Positions 1 through 10,492 of a DNA stretch of 64,000 nt are shown in pieces (the first letter of the stretch is position 1; each line of letters begins with the position of its first letter). The translations under genes were made by a program, and so were the position numbers. Under the pieces are notes generated by a model. That model was not told the DNA's origin, did not search any database, and saw only the letters and a program-made list of their open reading frames with translations. This DNA comes from Hirsutella rhossiliensis (lineage: Eukaryota; Ascomycota; Sordariomycetes; Hypocreales; Ophiocordycipitaceae), in NCBI RefSeq assembly GCF_020360975.1, contig NW_025408669.1, positions 3,286,001 to 3,350,000 of the forward strand, read 5' to 3'.

Positions 1-1205
1 ATATTATAAACCTTAACTTACTAACTAACGTAAAAACCTTTAAAAGACTAGTAATTTACCGTTATAAACCTCCTTCTTAATTAAGATTAGTATCTTCCTA
101 AAATAGTAATTATATTAAGGGCCTATATATAAAATTATTATATTAAACTTAGTACTCTATTTAGTCGTAAGCTATTTAATAGGTTTTTTTTAGTAAACTA
201 GTTCTCTAGTAAATATTACGAAGTATACTATTTATTTAATTAGGATAACGAATAAAGGAGGCTATCCTAAACCTTATAGCGTAGACGAGTATTTCTAGCT
301 TACTCTAGGAAATAGCTTTACGCTAGACTATATAACCTATAATCTTTACTTAAAGAGCATAGTAAAGTATACTTCTAAATAGCTTCGATACCTTTAAACG
401 TAATATAGACTATACTAAGAACTCTATAAAGCTATCTACGTTCGATAGCCGCTTATTAATACTTAGCTAAAAAGTATTAGTAAATCGTCTAAGGACGCCT
501 TAGATCGCTAAGCTACTATTACTACTTTTACTTCTAGTAAACTATATTCCCTCTATAAGGATCCTAAGACTAGGAAATTATTATAAATACTTAATCCGGT
601 ATATAAGCCGCCGAATAGTAATCGCATAGCCTTATTTCTTAACTCGGTCTACCTAGAATATCGGCAACGAGTTAAGGATCTTTTAGACGAGGCTCCGTAC
701 CTTAACGTTATATTCGATGCCTCGGAGGATTTCTTAAGCAATCGAATTATAAATATATCTATTAAGATTCCTAACTTAATCGCATTCTATTAGTCGACTA
801 TTAATACTAACGATTATAACTATATAGCACTAACGACCTTAAGCCTTATTAAGCTAATCCTTATCGATATATTCGGGGGCGAATTCTCGCGGGTAAATAC
901 TATATATATAGATATATATAGCATAATAAGAAAGCTCTATCGAGAGATAAAGGCACTGCTAGAGTTTAGCCACTACCTCTATATCCTCTACGACTCCCAC
1001 GGGCTTTAACTGCTTATTAAGGATATCGTAGAGTCGAAGCAATAGATGCCGGTTATAGGGAAGGCTACTTTCCTTATTAATTTCTTTGAGAAAGCTAAAA
1101 TGCAATTATCTAGGCTCCGGGTTTATCAATAGGAATGCTACACTCGACGCAAAGCGTTTATCACCTCTGCGATCACTCGGTAGGGAACACAGCTTACTGC
1201 TGTAA
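1..1205 (+). mobile_element. RIP-degraded hAT-type (DUF659-like) transposase relic
   Basis: AT-rich, TA-dense block very unlike the GC-rich DNA to its right. No long frame survives, but a plus-strand reading from about 760 to 1,205 keeps transposase-like words separated by stops: DSHGL near 985-1,008, LIKDI, and RRKAFITSAITR followed by a TAG where hAT enzymes have Trp, then GTQL. Order and spacing resemble the central part of fungal hAT transposases of the DUF659 type. Trp and Gln codons turned into TAG/TAA together with the loss of C and G fit repeat-induced point mutation. The left end lies outside the window, so terminal repeats and target duplication cannot be assessed. The right end sits where the neighbouring toxin-like gene loses its frame. 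Family assignment comes from motif memory, not a search. Confidence 0.6.
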
Positions 1206-2195
1206 AGTTAGATGCATTTAAATCGATCATGTTTGGCGTAGGATGGATACGGTATACCCATCCATCTTTATTCGTCCCACCGTGATAGAGCCCAGTAGCG
1301 TAGACCGTTGCCACGCCAAACGACCTCGTGGTCGAGGTGTATCTGGTGGCAATGTTCTTGTCCGCCGCTTCGTGGTGCGCCTTCAGGCTGTAAGATTGAT
1401 TCGTAGTTTCTCCTGCGAATCGGGGGGGGATTCCACCAAGTGCTTGGATCTCTTCCGGCGAGCGGGAGTCGCCTCTGTAGACAGTGAGGGGCTTCTCCGG
1501 CGACCTGGGGTTCGGGACCGTCGTCGAGGAAGTTTCTGTTGGCCCAACCGAGGTAGGCGTCGTTTCGGAGATTCCAAGTGTGCGGCGGACTTCCTCGGAG
1601 AATGCATAACGGAGTGCAAGGTCGGAAAGTTGTTGAGGCTGATAACATTCACGATCTTCGTCCTATAGTCACCGACCATCAGCACCGCGCTGGCAGCCAC
1701 TGGCGTTTGATTATCCACGGGAAGCCGCTCACCGGGATTTTGTCAGTGTTGCGGGTAGGGAGTCCAAGTTTCTGGCGTTCTTTCTCGGGAACTCCATATG
1801 CTTGAAGACGACGGTTCAAGGGCAGTTTGCCATAACAAAGTCGCTATGGTGAGTAGCCGCATTAGCATGTCGCGTCATGAGATTTAGCAATTAGGACAAG
1901 CCACTTACTCCGTCCTCAAGTTTCTCATAGATTTGCTTTTGTTTGGGCTGTGCGGAAGGGCCGCCCGGGAAAACAATGTCCTGTTAAACTTACATCAGCC
2001 TCCGTCGCCCAGACGACAGGTTGGCCAGATTTCTGCCTGTAAGATGGTAGGGAGTCGGCCAGCTATCGTGGATGGGACTCATATATCATTCGCCGACCTG
2101 CCCACACTTACCCGCCTAACAACTCTTGGATCTTCGGTCGGTGCAGCTACAGCTGCTCCGGCGAGGACGGCGATGATTGCTCCTGTGACCTTCAT
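1195..2195 (-). pseudogene. Enterotoxin-like ADP-ribosyltransferase gene, 3'-truncated
   Basis: Family role (known): secreted NAD-dependent ADP-ribosyltransferases with a heat-labile-enterotoxin A-like fold, often multiplied in insect- and nematode-pathogenic fungi. Seen: the first exon (2112-2195) encodes 28 residues with a hydrophobic signal peptide and ends in Arg-Arg just before a GTAAGT donor (2106-2111). Further down the minus strand one frame carries YRGDSR (about 1,470-1,485), matching the NAD-binding Arg motif, and YTSTT (about 1,328-1,342), matching the Ser-Thr-Ser motif. Coding similarity stops at about 1,195-1,215, where the AT-rich transposon relic begins, before the catalytic Glu-x-Glu expected downstream in this family. 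The body is spread over several minus-strand frames, with likely introns or frameshifts between 1,650 and 2,110 that I did not resolve. Probably non-functional here. Confidence 0.62.
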
Positions 2196-3520
2196 TTTGG
2201 TGACGGGATAAAGAATGTGTTGCACCTGGGAAGGTGCGAATGTTTGAATCCTGTAGGAATAACGAATGACCTTGTCAAGTCGGACAGAATCAAAACCTCG
2301 TTAGATTGGGAAAGCCTGGTATACATACATATATATATATATATATATTATGTCGCGCCGTCCACTTGCGGACATCGCAGCCGTTCCTAGTCGATCTTGC
2401 GTCATCAGAGATGTTGGGTAATCGCGCGCTGAACTAGGCACGGAGCAGATAGCGGAACGATGCTATCCATAGAGGATTCGAGGACGAGTCAGTATTTCAT
2501 GCAGCATTAAAGTCACGCGCTATGCCTGCCGAGCCAGTTTATGCTTAAAGAATCGCAACATGAAGTCACCTGCCTACCTGCCGCGCTGCTTTGTCCCCTA
2601 TAGAATCACAAGTCACTTGCCGCACTCATTAATACCACCGGTGACTTAAGTATTCGTATGCCCTTTGGCATTCGAGAAATATCCAAGGGCCGTCACATGG
2701 TCGTTGACGGGAGCCTTCGTTAATCAATCTCGCCATGCTACCCGTTAGCCTGGAATCAACGCGGTAGCCTAATTAAAGTGAGCATATCTCGAGGTGGAGG
2801 AGGTGACGAAATTGAAAGTGAAGCGGGCTCAAGACGGTAGGGACTCGGCAAACTCGCCAAGTCTTAGCGTTGGAATAATGCGGTGGCAACCGGTGTGATT
2901 TGTTATAGGAAGACAGATCGTGCTAAAACCCACCAAAACCCAATGAGTTACTACGAAGTACGGGGTTGTGATTTGAGCAAGGCTGAGCGAGATGAAACCA
3001 CTAATACGGAACGAGTTTCCGAACAAGGTGAAAACAACTGGCTGCCGACCCCGCCACGGCTTAAAGCCCTTGGTCCGCATGACCTGTGGAGAGGTCCAGT
3101 TTGCAGCTACGGGAGCCAATGTCGTTAGAACCGGGGCGTCCACGGGCTCCGAGGCGTCCGTGAGGCGAAATTCTCCGTCGTACAGGCGCCGTCGTAGCCC
3201 CTGAGGGGCGACATGACTAGAAACACAGTGAACCTCCCCAAGTTTCTCAACAGCCTCGTTATGCCGAGTGCTCTCTGTGCTTTCCAGAGGCTCATCGGCC
3301 CCGAATTAACGAGGGGCAAACGCCACACGTCTGCCCGTGGTACCGTGCCGTCGATGCCCGGTCTGGGCCGTTGATAATCCATAAATATGTAACTACATAT
3401 AATTCAAGAAACAATTCATATTGGGAGGGGCTGGCCTCCGATCGCAGTAACCGAGCTATCCTCTCTAAGCTTTATGCTGTAGTCTATACCCTTTTGCCCC
3501 TTAAAACACCTCCGCAGACA
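2196..3520. other. Intergenic, no supported gene; (AT)n tract
   Basis: No convincing coding potential on either strand. A perfect dinucleotide (AT)n run lies at about 2,329-2,349, upstream of the toxin-like gene. The remainder holds short chance open frames only. Confidence 0.5.
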
Positions 3521-5128
3521 TTATATATGCACCCATTGGTATCCGTTTTCTAACAATCCGAACAAATCTCCTAAAAGCGTCCTTTCAGCACATCCAAACG
3601 TTAACTCCTCAAAATGACTTAATAAGTTGCCTATTTGCTTCTGGGCAGCCCGTAGATTACCTGCCTCGAAATTCGTTTTAAGCTCCTTTAACTTGCCTGC
3701 TAATACCTCTACAGCCACCGGTTTAGGACCTAAGGCCTCTCTAGAGCCTAAGTCGCGCCGGGGATGTTTTCCATCCTTCTGTGAGGTAATGCCATTGGTG
3801 CACCTGGTATTTTCGATTTGATATCGATCCAGGGCAGAGAGGATGTTGACTAGCAACTGCCCATTAATATAAGAACCAGTTATCAACGACATGTATCCTG
3901 GCATTTTGAATTGGACGAGATAGAAATATGCGTTTTCGGCAATTCGATTAAACCTTTTAATGGCCTTGGCCTTCTTTTGCCCGTCGAGTTCGTCTGAGGA
4001 TTGCTTGAGCCATTGAATGGCCTGCTCGGCGAACTTGGCTGTATTCCATAGGTTTCTCGTCCGTTCCACGACTTGCAACCCAAGGGACGGCGAAGCAGGC
4101 CGCAAGGAGGGGTGGAGAACAAAGCGAGAGAAGCGCATAAAGATTAGAAGAATCTTTTCTTCCTCTCCCCCTTTGCCGAACCCGTCTTGGCCGTGTCGAT
4201 AGCCTCCCATCTTTTTCGGGGCTGCCATTTGAGCCTCCTCAAAGTCTGCTTTGGCACTCTGAGCCAGCTGAGAGGCCTTGTCAGCACCATCTCGAAGTCT
4301 CCCCAACCGTGAGGCTAACATTTCCTTCTCCTCCTTTAGCGCCTGTTCCGCGTCGCTCTTCGGGAAACTGGGAACGTTGTCTTTGTTCCTTGTTTTGGCC
4401 GTCTCATCTGCAAGATCACATTCCTCGATGAGCTCGCTTACGAGCGAGTCAACCATTTTCAATCTTTCTTCCGCGGTTCTGAGCAGCTCTTGGGTGTTTT
4501 TGTCGCCGGGCTTTTTCTCCACTTTAGCCCTGGCTTCTTTAATCAAGTCCGCCAAAACGCGGATAGGAATCAAGTATCCGTCAAGAATGACACTGGTCGA
4601 CGTATTCATGATTTCAGTTCTCGTATTCTTGGCGCTTGAAAATGTTGAGCGGAGATCGTATGTGACTTCATCGAGACCAGCTATTTCACTAGTCGCATTG
4701 TCTGCTTTGGATGCCGCGCTTCTTGCCCCTGTGATTGCTGCATTTGACCGTGACAATATGTCAGATATTTTCGAATTCGAGAGCCCTTGGCCATGAGCAT
4801 CTGCCAACCCGGCCAAAGATTTCTGTAGCTCGTCGATTTCGGTCTTCGCCGCCCCGACCTGACTGAGTAGATCTGAAGCCCGCCCCCAGTCCTTTACCTT
4901 GGCAGGATCCTCAACAGGCCGTGGCGCGGGCTACTGGGCATTTAGCGTAGAGCTCTTATAAACCGCGGCGTAGGCGAGGGACGGCAAGCCACTTACATTG
5001 ATCCAGTTGGAAATGCTGTTGATAAATTGTTCGCCATTACGCCCCCCAAACGCATCCCGCTGCCCTAGCAAAGTAGGTGTCCAGTGAAGGAGTAAAGTAA
5101 GACAAATATAGCGTGGATTTAAGAACAT
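3521..5128 (-). CDS. Secreted long-helical protein of unknown function
   Basis: Two exons: 4997-5128 and 3521-4930, with a 66-bp intron (GTAAGT donor at 4996, TAG acceptor just before 4930). The acceptor three bases upstream is excluded because it would leave an in-frame TAG. The product is 513 residues. Residues 1-22 form a hydrophobic signal peptide (start MFLNPRYICL). The rest is rich in Ala, Lys, Glu, Ser and Leu with heptad-like spacing, predicting several long amphipathic helices (about 60-250 and 300-480). A more hydrophobic stretch (EKILLIFMRFSRFVLHPSL) sits mid-protein. There is no enzyme motif I recognise. Its neighbours are other secreted proteins in the accessory arm. Helical extracellular proteins with a hydrophobic patch can be structural, lipid-binding or pore-forming; the sequence does not decide. 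Confidence 0.68.
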
Positions 5129-6220
5129 CGTGATGGTAAGGTCGATAGAGAGATGGAGCACATATGTTCGCAGAACCACGCGGTTGGAGCAGGAAGCTAT
5201 ATATAATAAATCGTACAAGTAATCAATAAGCTAGGGGAGCGACCTCAAGAGGAGTAGAGGAGTTACTGTAGTAAGAGTATATGTATCATTCAGCTTGACG
5301 AATTGCCGACTTATGCATCTTCCTCCACTCTGCCCCATCAAAGATTCGTGCATCCTTTAAGCTAGAACCACTGTCAGCTTTGCTGAGCCTACTCCATGAC
5401 TAGCCTTGCAGCCCTTCAACATGGCTTACATCACGCCTCGAGCATTAAGCGTCGGCGCGTTTTATTAGTGGGAACGCACGCTCAGCCGACTTTCCCACCG
5501 AGGGCCCAGCCAACGAATCCATTTCGCAATGCGCCGTCACGCATTGCGAAAAATAAGCTGAAAAGCAGCAGAACGAGGCCCCCCTTCTCGGCAATGTTTC
5601 CTAATGAAGGCATCTACACGACGCCTGCCAGCTCGAGATATTGGGAGTAGGGGTAGGCATGCACTTTCGCCAAGCAGGAGCACACTACCCATCCCGGTGC
5701 AGATAATGCTCGTCAGGTTTACGTTTCGCAATGCGTAGTCTCCGCCATGAACGGGTGATCGTCAGGCCCAACCGGCCACTTGTCTCGACTCCAGTAGGGC
5801 TCCAAGCTGCCAAGATGCAAGATGTTGTGGATTTTGACGGTTGATGGCAAGCTATAATTCCCAATGACTTCAGACCACCACCTTTGGTACAAATGCTAAG
5901 CCCAAGTCCGCGAAACGACAAATCTTTAATTGACCGGCTTATTCATTCTCCTCGGTGCCTTGCGCCGATCTATGCCACAGTTCCCAAAACGACGTATACC
6001 CGAAGTAAGTAGGTAACGACCACTTTCCCTTGACAACATTGTCCCCCCATGCGCCAGCGTGAGACTTCGTCGCGCCTCGTTTGCTGCTGTTTACGGGTTT
6101 GGTGTTGATACAGTCTGTTCACAGGAGAACTATTGCCAAGGGTGCGTCAAGTGTCATTCTTGTCCTCTAAACCCTAATAAATCCTCTAAAATCCCCAATC
6201 CCCTATCCCCTACCGCCACT
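5129..6220. other. Intergenic, nothing supported
   Basis: Promoter side of the helical secreted gene and 3' side of the next minus-strand gene. Only short overlapping open frames without domain or signal-peptide support. Confidence 0.45.
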
Positions 6221-6559
6221 TTATGTTCTAGAATGACGAATGTTGGGCTTCTTTTTCGGCCCTTGAGGAACACCTGGCTCATTTTTGCTGCTCCTCGACT
6301 TAAGTTGACTCTTCTTCCAGTGCCTCCGAGAACACGCGATGCTAGGATTCGCAAATGTGTTGGTACGAAGTCCTTGCCCACCCAACCCCATATTCGCCTT
6401 AGTATTTGTCGTCGCCGCCCGGAACGCTTCTGCACCAGTCGTCTCCCTGTATATAGGCTTCCCGTTACTACCACCTCGAGCAAAGATCGTTGGACGTTCT
6501 ACAGGTACAGCGGTAGCTAGTCCAGTGAGAACGGCGAGGAGGGCTGTTGTAATCTTCAT
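6221..6559 (-). CDS. Small secreted basic protein, candidate effector
   Basis: Single exon, 112 residues. It begins MKITTALLAVLTGLATAVPV, a typical fungal signal peptide with probable cleavage after Ala-17 or nearby. The mature part is Gly/Thr/Asn-rich and then turns strongly basic (a KSQLKSRSSK stretch and a PKKKP motif near the end). It has a single Cys, so it is not a disulfide-rich effector. The signal peptide resembles those of the ADP-ribosyltransferase-like gene and of the plus-strand gene at 7,370. The basic tail could be a read-through past an unspliced intron or a truncation, so the true C-terminus is uncertain. No family recognised. Confidence 0.45.
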   Translation of the reverse strand: MKITTALLAVLTGLATAVPVERPTIFARGGSNGKPIYRETTGAEAFRAATTNTKANMGLGGQGLRTNTFANPSIACSRRHWKKSQLKSRSSKNEPGVPQGPKKKPNIRHSRT

Positions 6560-7369
6560 ATTGGCGATGAATGTAGCGGACCACAGTGTTCTAAGGAGTA
6601 GAGGGCAACGAAGGCGGTGAGGAGGGTCATGCAGTATAACTCAGTCGCGTATATTTCTTCCTAGCCATAATCCCTAGAGGCAGAAGACCGTACTTATAGG
6701 GATATGTACGAGCCTGCTACATATGGAGGTTTTTCCTTCACCGGAGCCCTATTGTCAGGTCACAGGGAGGCTCCCATGACATTAATCTACATACAAAGCC
6801 GGCCCGTATAATGGGGCTAGTGGTCGGGCGATTCATTAGGGCTCCATTGATATAACGCTATGGAGATCTCTTCAGCTGGCGGATCTAGTCGCGGCAGAGA
6901 GTAGCCAATAGCCTGAAATGGAGTTGATCCTGTGATTAGAGATTTGATCATGCAAGTAGAGACTCAGTACTCCATAGCGATGCGTGCTTAAAAGAGAGAG
7001 ACTCAGTGATTTTAGTGCATCTAACAAGCTCCGCAGCCTGTGGGCCAAAAGTTCCTTCTCTAGAAAATGGACAAGCCACGCCTGGCTCGAGTCGCATCTG
7101 ATGGCATTACAAGTAAAAATAAGATTTCAAGTCTTCAGCTACGCAAGGGTCTATAACTGCGTTATGGGCGGAGTGCTCCGTACCGTGTTCTAGCACGAAT
7201 CGACATTGCGTCTCGTGACCAAGGTTCTTCTTTCCTATAAAATCATGTTCCATCTCGGCTTCCTCATGTCTTATGCAAACTCGACCCTCCAACGCGACTA
7301 CATATATTCTGCACTCATCTTCGACCGGCCTTCCCAACTCTGATAACGTACAATCCATCGTTAATAACT
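6560..7369. other. Divergent promoter region between two secreted-protein genes
   Basis: Separates the minus-strand gene ending upstream at 6,559 from the plus-strand gene at 7,370. Moderately AT-rich with no supportable open frame. It would hold both promoters. Confidence 0.4.
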
Positions 7370-8555
7370 ATGAAGGGTTTTACCGTCTTTGCTGCCCTGG
7401 TCGGGCTTGCTTGTGCAAGCCCGGTTCCGGCGGGTTCCACGAGTTACGACCAACGGCTCGAGTATATACCACCTCCTGAGAAAGAAACCTCATGCGTTGA
7501 CTCTAATCTTGAGGGGTTAGACGACGCGCAAAGGATGGAGCAGCGCTGTGGTACTAATCAATACTGCAACCGGTTTGTGTTGTATTGGAGGAACGAAGAT
7601 CGATTCCCTGGTCGCACCACAAAAGAATGCTTTGCTGCGCATCAGACTGGTTCTCCAAACTCGGAGTGGCCGCCTAAGACAACAACAACAAAGGAAGGCG
7701 ATGCAGCAAAAGCAAAAGGTATATCTCCCGCCCACGTAGGAGCTGATTGTTCATCTAGTGGAACCACGAATCAATTAGGACTGAATACTAAATGGATCTC
7801 TTGCAGATGAGCAAGGACTAGATTATTTCCTCTCTCCTGGAAGCGATGAGACAGCGTTATCTAGACTACATATTACAGATGCGGCTGGGGCGAAAGCAGC
7901 AGAATCAAGGGGGCTAGGACTCCTCGAGGCGGAGGGAGAAATTTTGGGTGATATAACTGAGCAGTATACCCAAGAGGAGAATCAAGCTTGCCTAGAAGAG
8001 GGCGAAGATGAAGGTGACGACGAGGGGGAAGAGGGGGAAGAAGGGGGTGAGGAAGGAGGTGAAGAAGGAGGTGAAGAGGGGGGTGCAGATGGGGCTGGAA
8101 AGGCGCCTGGAGCAGCGGGCGGAGCAGCGCTGGGCGGAGCAGCGGCACTGGCCGGCAAAGGGCTGGGCGGAGCAGCGCTTGGTGGAGCAGCGCTGGGCGG
8201 AGCAGCAGCACTCGCCGGCAAAGGGGCCGACTTGGTGACCGACACAGAGACGGAAGAAGGGTCTAAAGAAGAGTCTGGTCCGACTGAAGAAGGATCTGAA
8301 GGAGAGTCTGGCCCGACTGTACCGGTGGCTGAAGGGTCGCCTGGACGAAAGGACAAGAATATTCATCCAGGGGCTGACCAGGGGCACGTGTCCGAAGACG
8401 ACGATTCACATACCTTCGGGACGGTAAGTCACGACGGGCCGCGGTGGACGTCAGACGCGCCGCCGGAGTTTGGGACGCCACGTTTCTTTGGGCGGCCAAG
8501 AAAGCCAACTAAGCAACCTATAATTGCCGGACGAGGCTTAAGTCCTATAGGATAG
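7370..8555 (+). CDS. Secreted protein with Cys head, acidic stretch and Ala/Gly repeats
   Basis: Two exons: 7370-7718 and 7807-8555, with an 88-bp intron (GTATAT donor, TTGCAG acceptor) that keeps frame; 365 residues. Start MKGFTVFAALVGLACASPVP is a signal peptide. Residues about 40-90 hold four Cys (contexts CVDS, RCGT, YCNR, ECFA), enough for two disulfides. Then follow a Glu/Asp/Gly block (repeats of EEGGEEGG, about 8,000-8,095), an Ala/Gly/Leu block built from GGAALGGAA and ALAGKG units (about 8,110-8,227), a second acidic Ser/Glu region, and a basic, proline-containing tail (FFGRPRKPTKQP). Codon-level repetition indicates recent expansion. Unknown function; a candidate surface, matrix or host-interaction protein. 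Confidence 0.65.
8005..8227 (+). repeat. Coding tandem repeats (Glu/Gly then Ala/Gly units)
   Basis: Within the second exon of the 7,370 gene. First a run of GAGGAAGGNGGT-type 12-mers, then near-identical copies of GGCGGAGCAGCGCTGG-like units encoding GGAALGGAA. Repeats this similar at DNA level can change copy number by slippage, so length polymorphism between strains is likely. Confidence 0.75.
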
Positions 8556-9686
8556 TGGAAGGGGCAGGACATATACATACTAGGCAGACTCTCAGCCTGG
8601 GCTAACAGGGTGCTCTCGAGAGAACAAGTATAAGATGAGACATATATTACCGCCTGCGCTGGCTGTCTATAGTTCCTACACTGGCTCTGCCTTTATATTG
8701 GTTCTTCTCTTTTGTCATGCTGCCTCTTCCTTGGTCCGGAAAGCTGCCCTTATTTAACCCCCCTCGCCAAACGGAGGGCTGGGGCTGGACAAGTACGAGA
8801 CTGCAGAGTAGCGGCTGACCTGGTGCCTGACTGGGTGCCTGTTAGCCAACACACGGAACGGGCCGATATGACCGGCGACGAGTCAACAGCAGGGTTGCAG
8901 GCGCTGCTGCAGGCGGACATGGAGTTTCAACAAGGGGATGGCAACCGCCAGCACACATCAACTATCGGCTTCTGGTTGTGAATCAAAAAAATGGCGATAA
9001 ATTTGGTCATCTCGGCGCCTACCCTCATCCCCATGTCTTCGGTTGGTAGGCCTTTGACCTCGACTTTGCCTGTGGTCATCCGCAGTGGGTCAAGAACTCA
9101 TGATCGATGGCAGCGGGTCCCGGCCGGGCCATGTGGGGAGAAGCGACATTGAAGGCTCCGGCTCTCCGTCAATCTGCCAGAAGGCTGGAGACTCATCGAG
9201 ATGGCAAATGCGGAACCTTCGGCAGGCACGACGAGACGGCGGCGTCCGCATTCTCAGGCCACGTGCAGGTTGCGTCTCAGGGCCCTCAGTTGGGAAGTTG
9301 GGCATCGCATTTCCGTTGTCGCCCAGGCGGTTGATGAAGCGACCATGGAAAGCACCAACGGCTTGGTATTTTCGGCCAGCCAAGAATACATCTCTTCAGC
9401 AGATGCAATGCTGGTGCGGTAATCATTCTGATGCTGCCGGCACGAGCAGTTTGCGATGGGCGCGTAGCAGCAACGGCGATTCGTCAGCCTTCCGAATAAG
9501 CGACTCTAAAGAGTGAGCTCTGAAGAGGGCCCCAGGCTCATCTGGTTGCCTACAACAGCCAAAAGGCCGCTCTGGACATCGCATTCGTGTAGCCGCTCCT
9601 CGCCATCTACCCGTCATGCTGCCTGCTCCAAGTGGCCGACAGCTGTTGACGTATGCCGACATGGAGAGGGGTATTTTCTCTCCCCA
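8556..9686. other. Intergenic; possible unrecognised 5' exon
   Basis: Low-confidence stretch between the last accessory secreted gene and the nucleotidyltransferase-like gene. A 73-codon plus-strand frame at 9,201-9,422 could be a 5' exon of the downstream gene but has no recognisable motif, so I do not call it. Confidence 0.4.
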
Positions 9687-10412
9687 ATGGACCTCGCGAG
9701 CCTCCACCAATGCAAGCTAACATGGCATCCGATAGCCCTGACGCTCCTGGACGCCGAGATTGCCAAGAGTGAGCTGCTCATGAGCGTTGCGCCTCTCCGG
9801 CTTATCACGGTGGGCGGCTCCCTGGCGGTTCGGGTGTGCTTCAACCGCGATGCTTCGTACGATATCGACTGTCTGCTTGACCCCAACGTAGCCGCCGCCG
9901 CGGATTACTCCGAGGAATTCAGCGCCGCCATCTCGACGGTTGCCGACAATGGCGGCTACGCCTTGGACTGGCTCAACCAACAGGTGGAATTGTTCGTCGC
10001 GCGAGAGCGGCGCTTCGGCCTATTCCTCGAGTCTGTGCAACAAGGCGTCATCGTGTACAAGGGAGCCCAGCTCGTCATCTACGCCGGCCGCCTCGACTGG
10101 GCGCTGGAGCGAAAGATTCGGCGTGTCGCGCATGCCCGCTCCCGCCGAGGGGTCAAGGACGTCGACGTTCCCGACGCTGCTGCACTGGTCCGGATGATGC
10201 GAACCCCCGGAGGACCCCCCCTCAGCTTCCAGTATGTCCGGGAGCTCAATCTCAACGGGTTTGACGCACCGCCTACCGATGCGGCCATTGTGGAGGTTGC
10301 TGAGTATTATGCACGAGCGTACGGAGAAGTGGGCATTGCCGACATGGTTCGGGATGCAGAGACTGGCCGATGGAAGTATCAAGGATTCGACAAAAAATGG
10401 GTTTGGTGTTGA
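9687..10412 (+). CDS. Nucleotidyltransferase-fold-like conserved hypothetical protein
   Basis: 241 residues from the ATG at 9,687, which begins a clean conserved-looking frame (MDLASLHQCK). Residues about 36-63 contain VGGSLAVRVCFNRDASYDID, which resembles the minimal nucleotidyltransferase signature (Gly-Gly-Ser followed by Asp-x-Asp about 15-20 residues on). The centre holds VELFVARERRFGLFLES and a Lys/Arg-rich helix. The frame stays open upstream to 9,513, so a longer N-terminus or a spliced 5' exon is possible. The neighbour at 10,493 is convergent, 80 bp away. The substrate is unknown; it could equally be a degenerate, non-catalytic member of the fold. Confidence 0.6.
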   Translation: MDLASLHQCKLTWHPIALTLLDAEIAKSELLMSVAPLRLITVGGSLAVRVCFNRDASYDIDCLLDPNVAAAADYSEEFSAAISTVADNGGYALDWLNQQVELFVARERRFGLFLESVQQGVIVYKGAQLVIYAGRLDWALERKIRRVAHARSRRGVKDVDVPDAAALVRMMRTPGGPPLSFQYVRELNLNGFDAPPTDAAIVEVAEYYARAYGEVGIADMVRDAETGRWKYQGFDKKWVWC

Positions 10413-10492
10413 TGGGAGGTCTGTCCACAGCACCTGGTAGATACACGACTCCTGCTCATACTACATGACATCGCTTTGGCTTTGGCAGGCCA

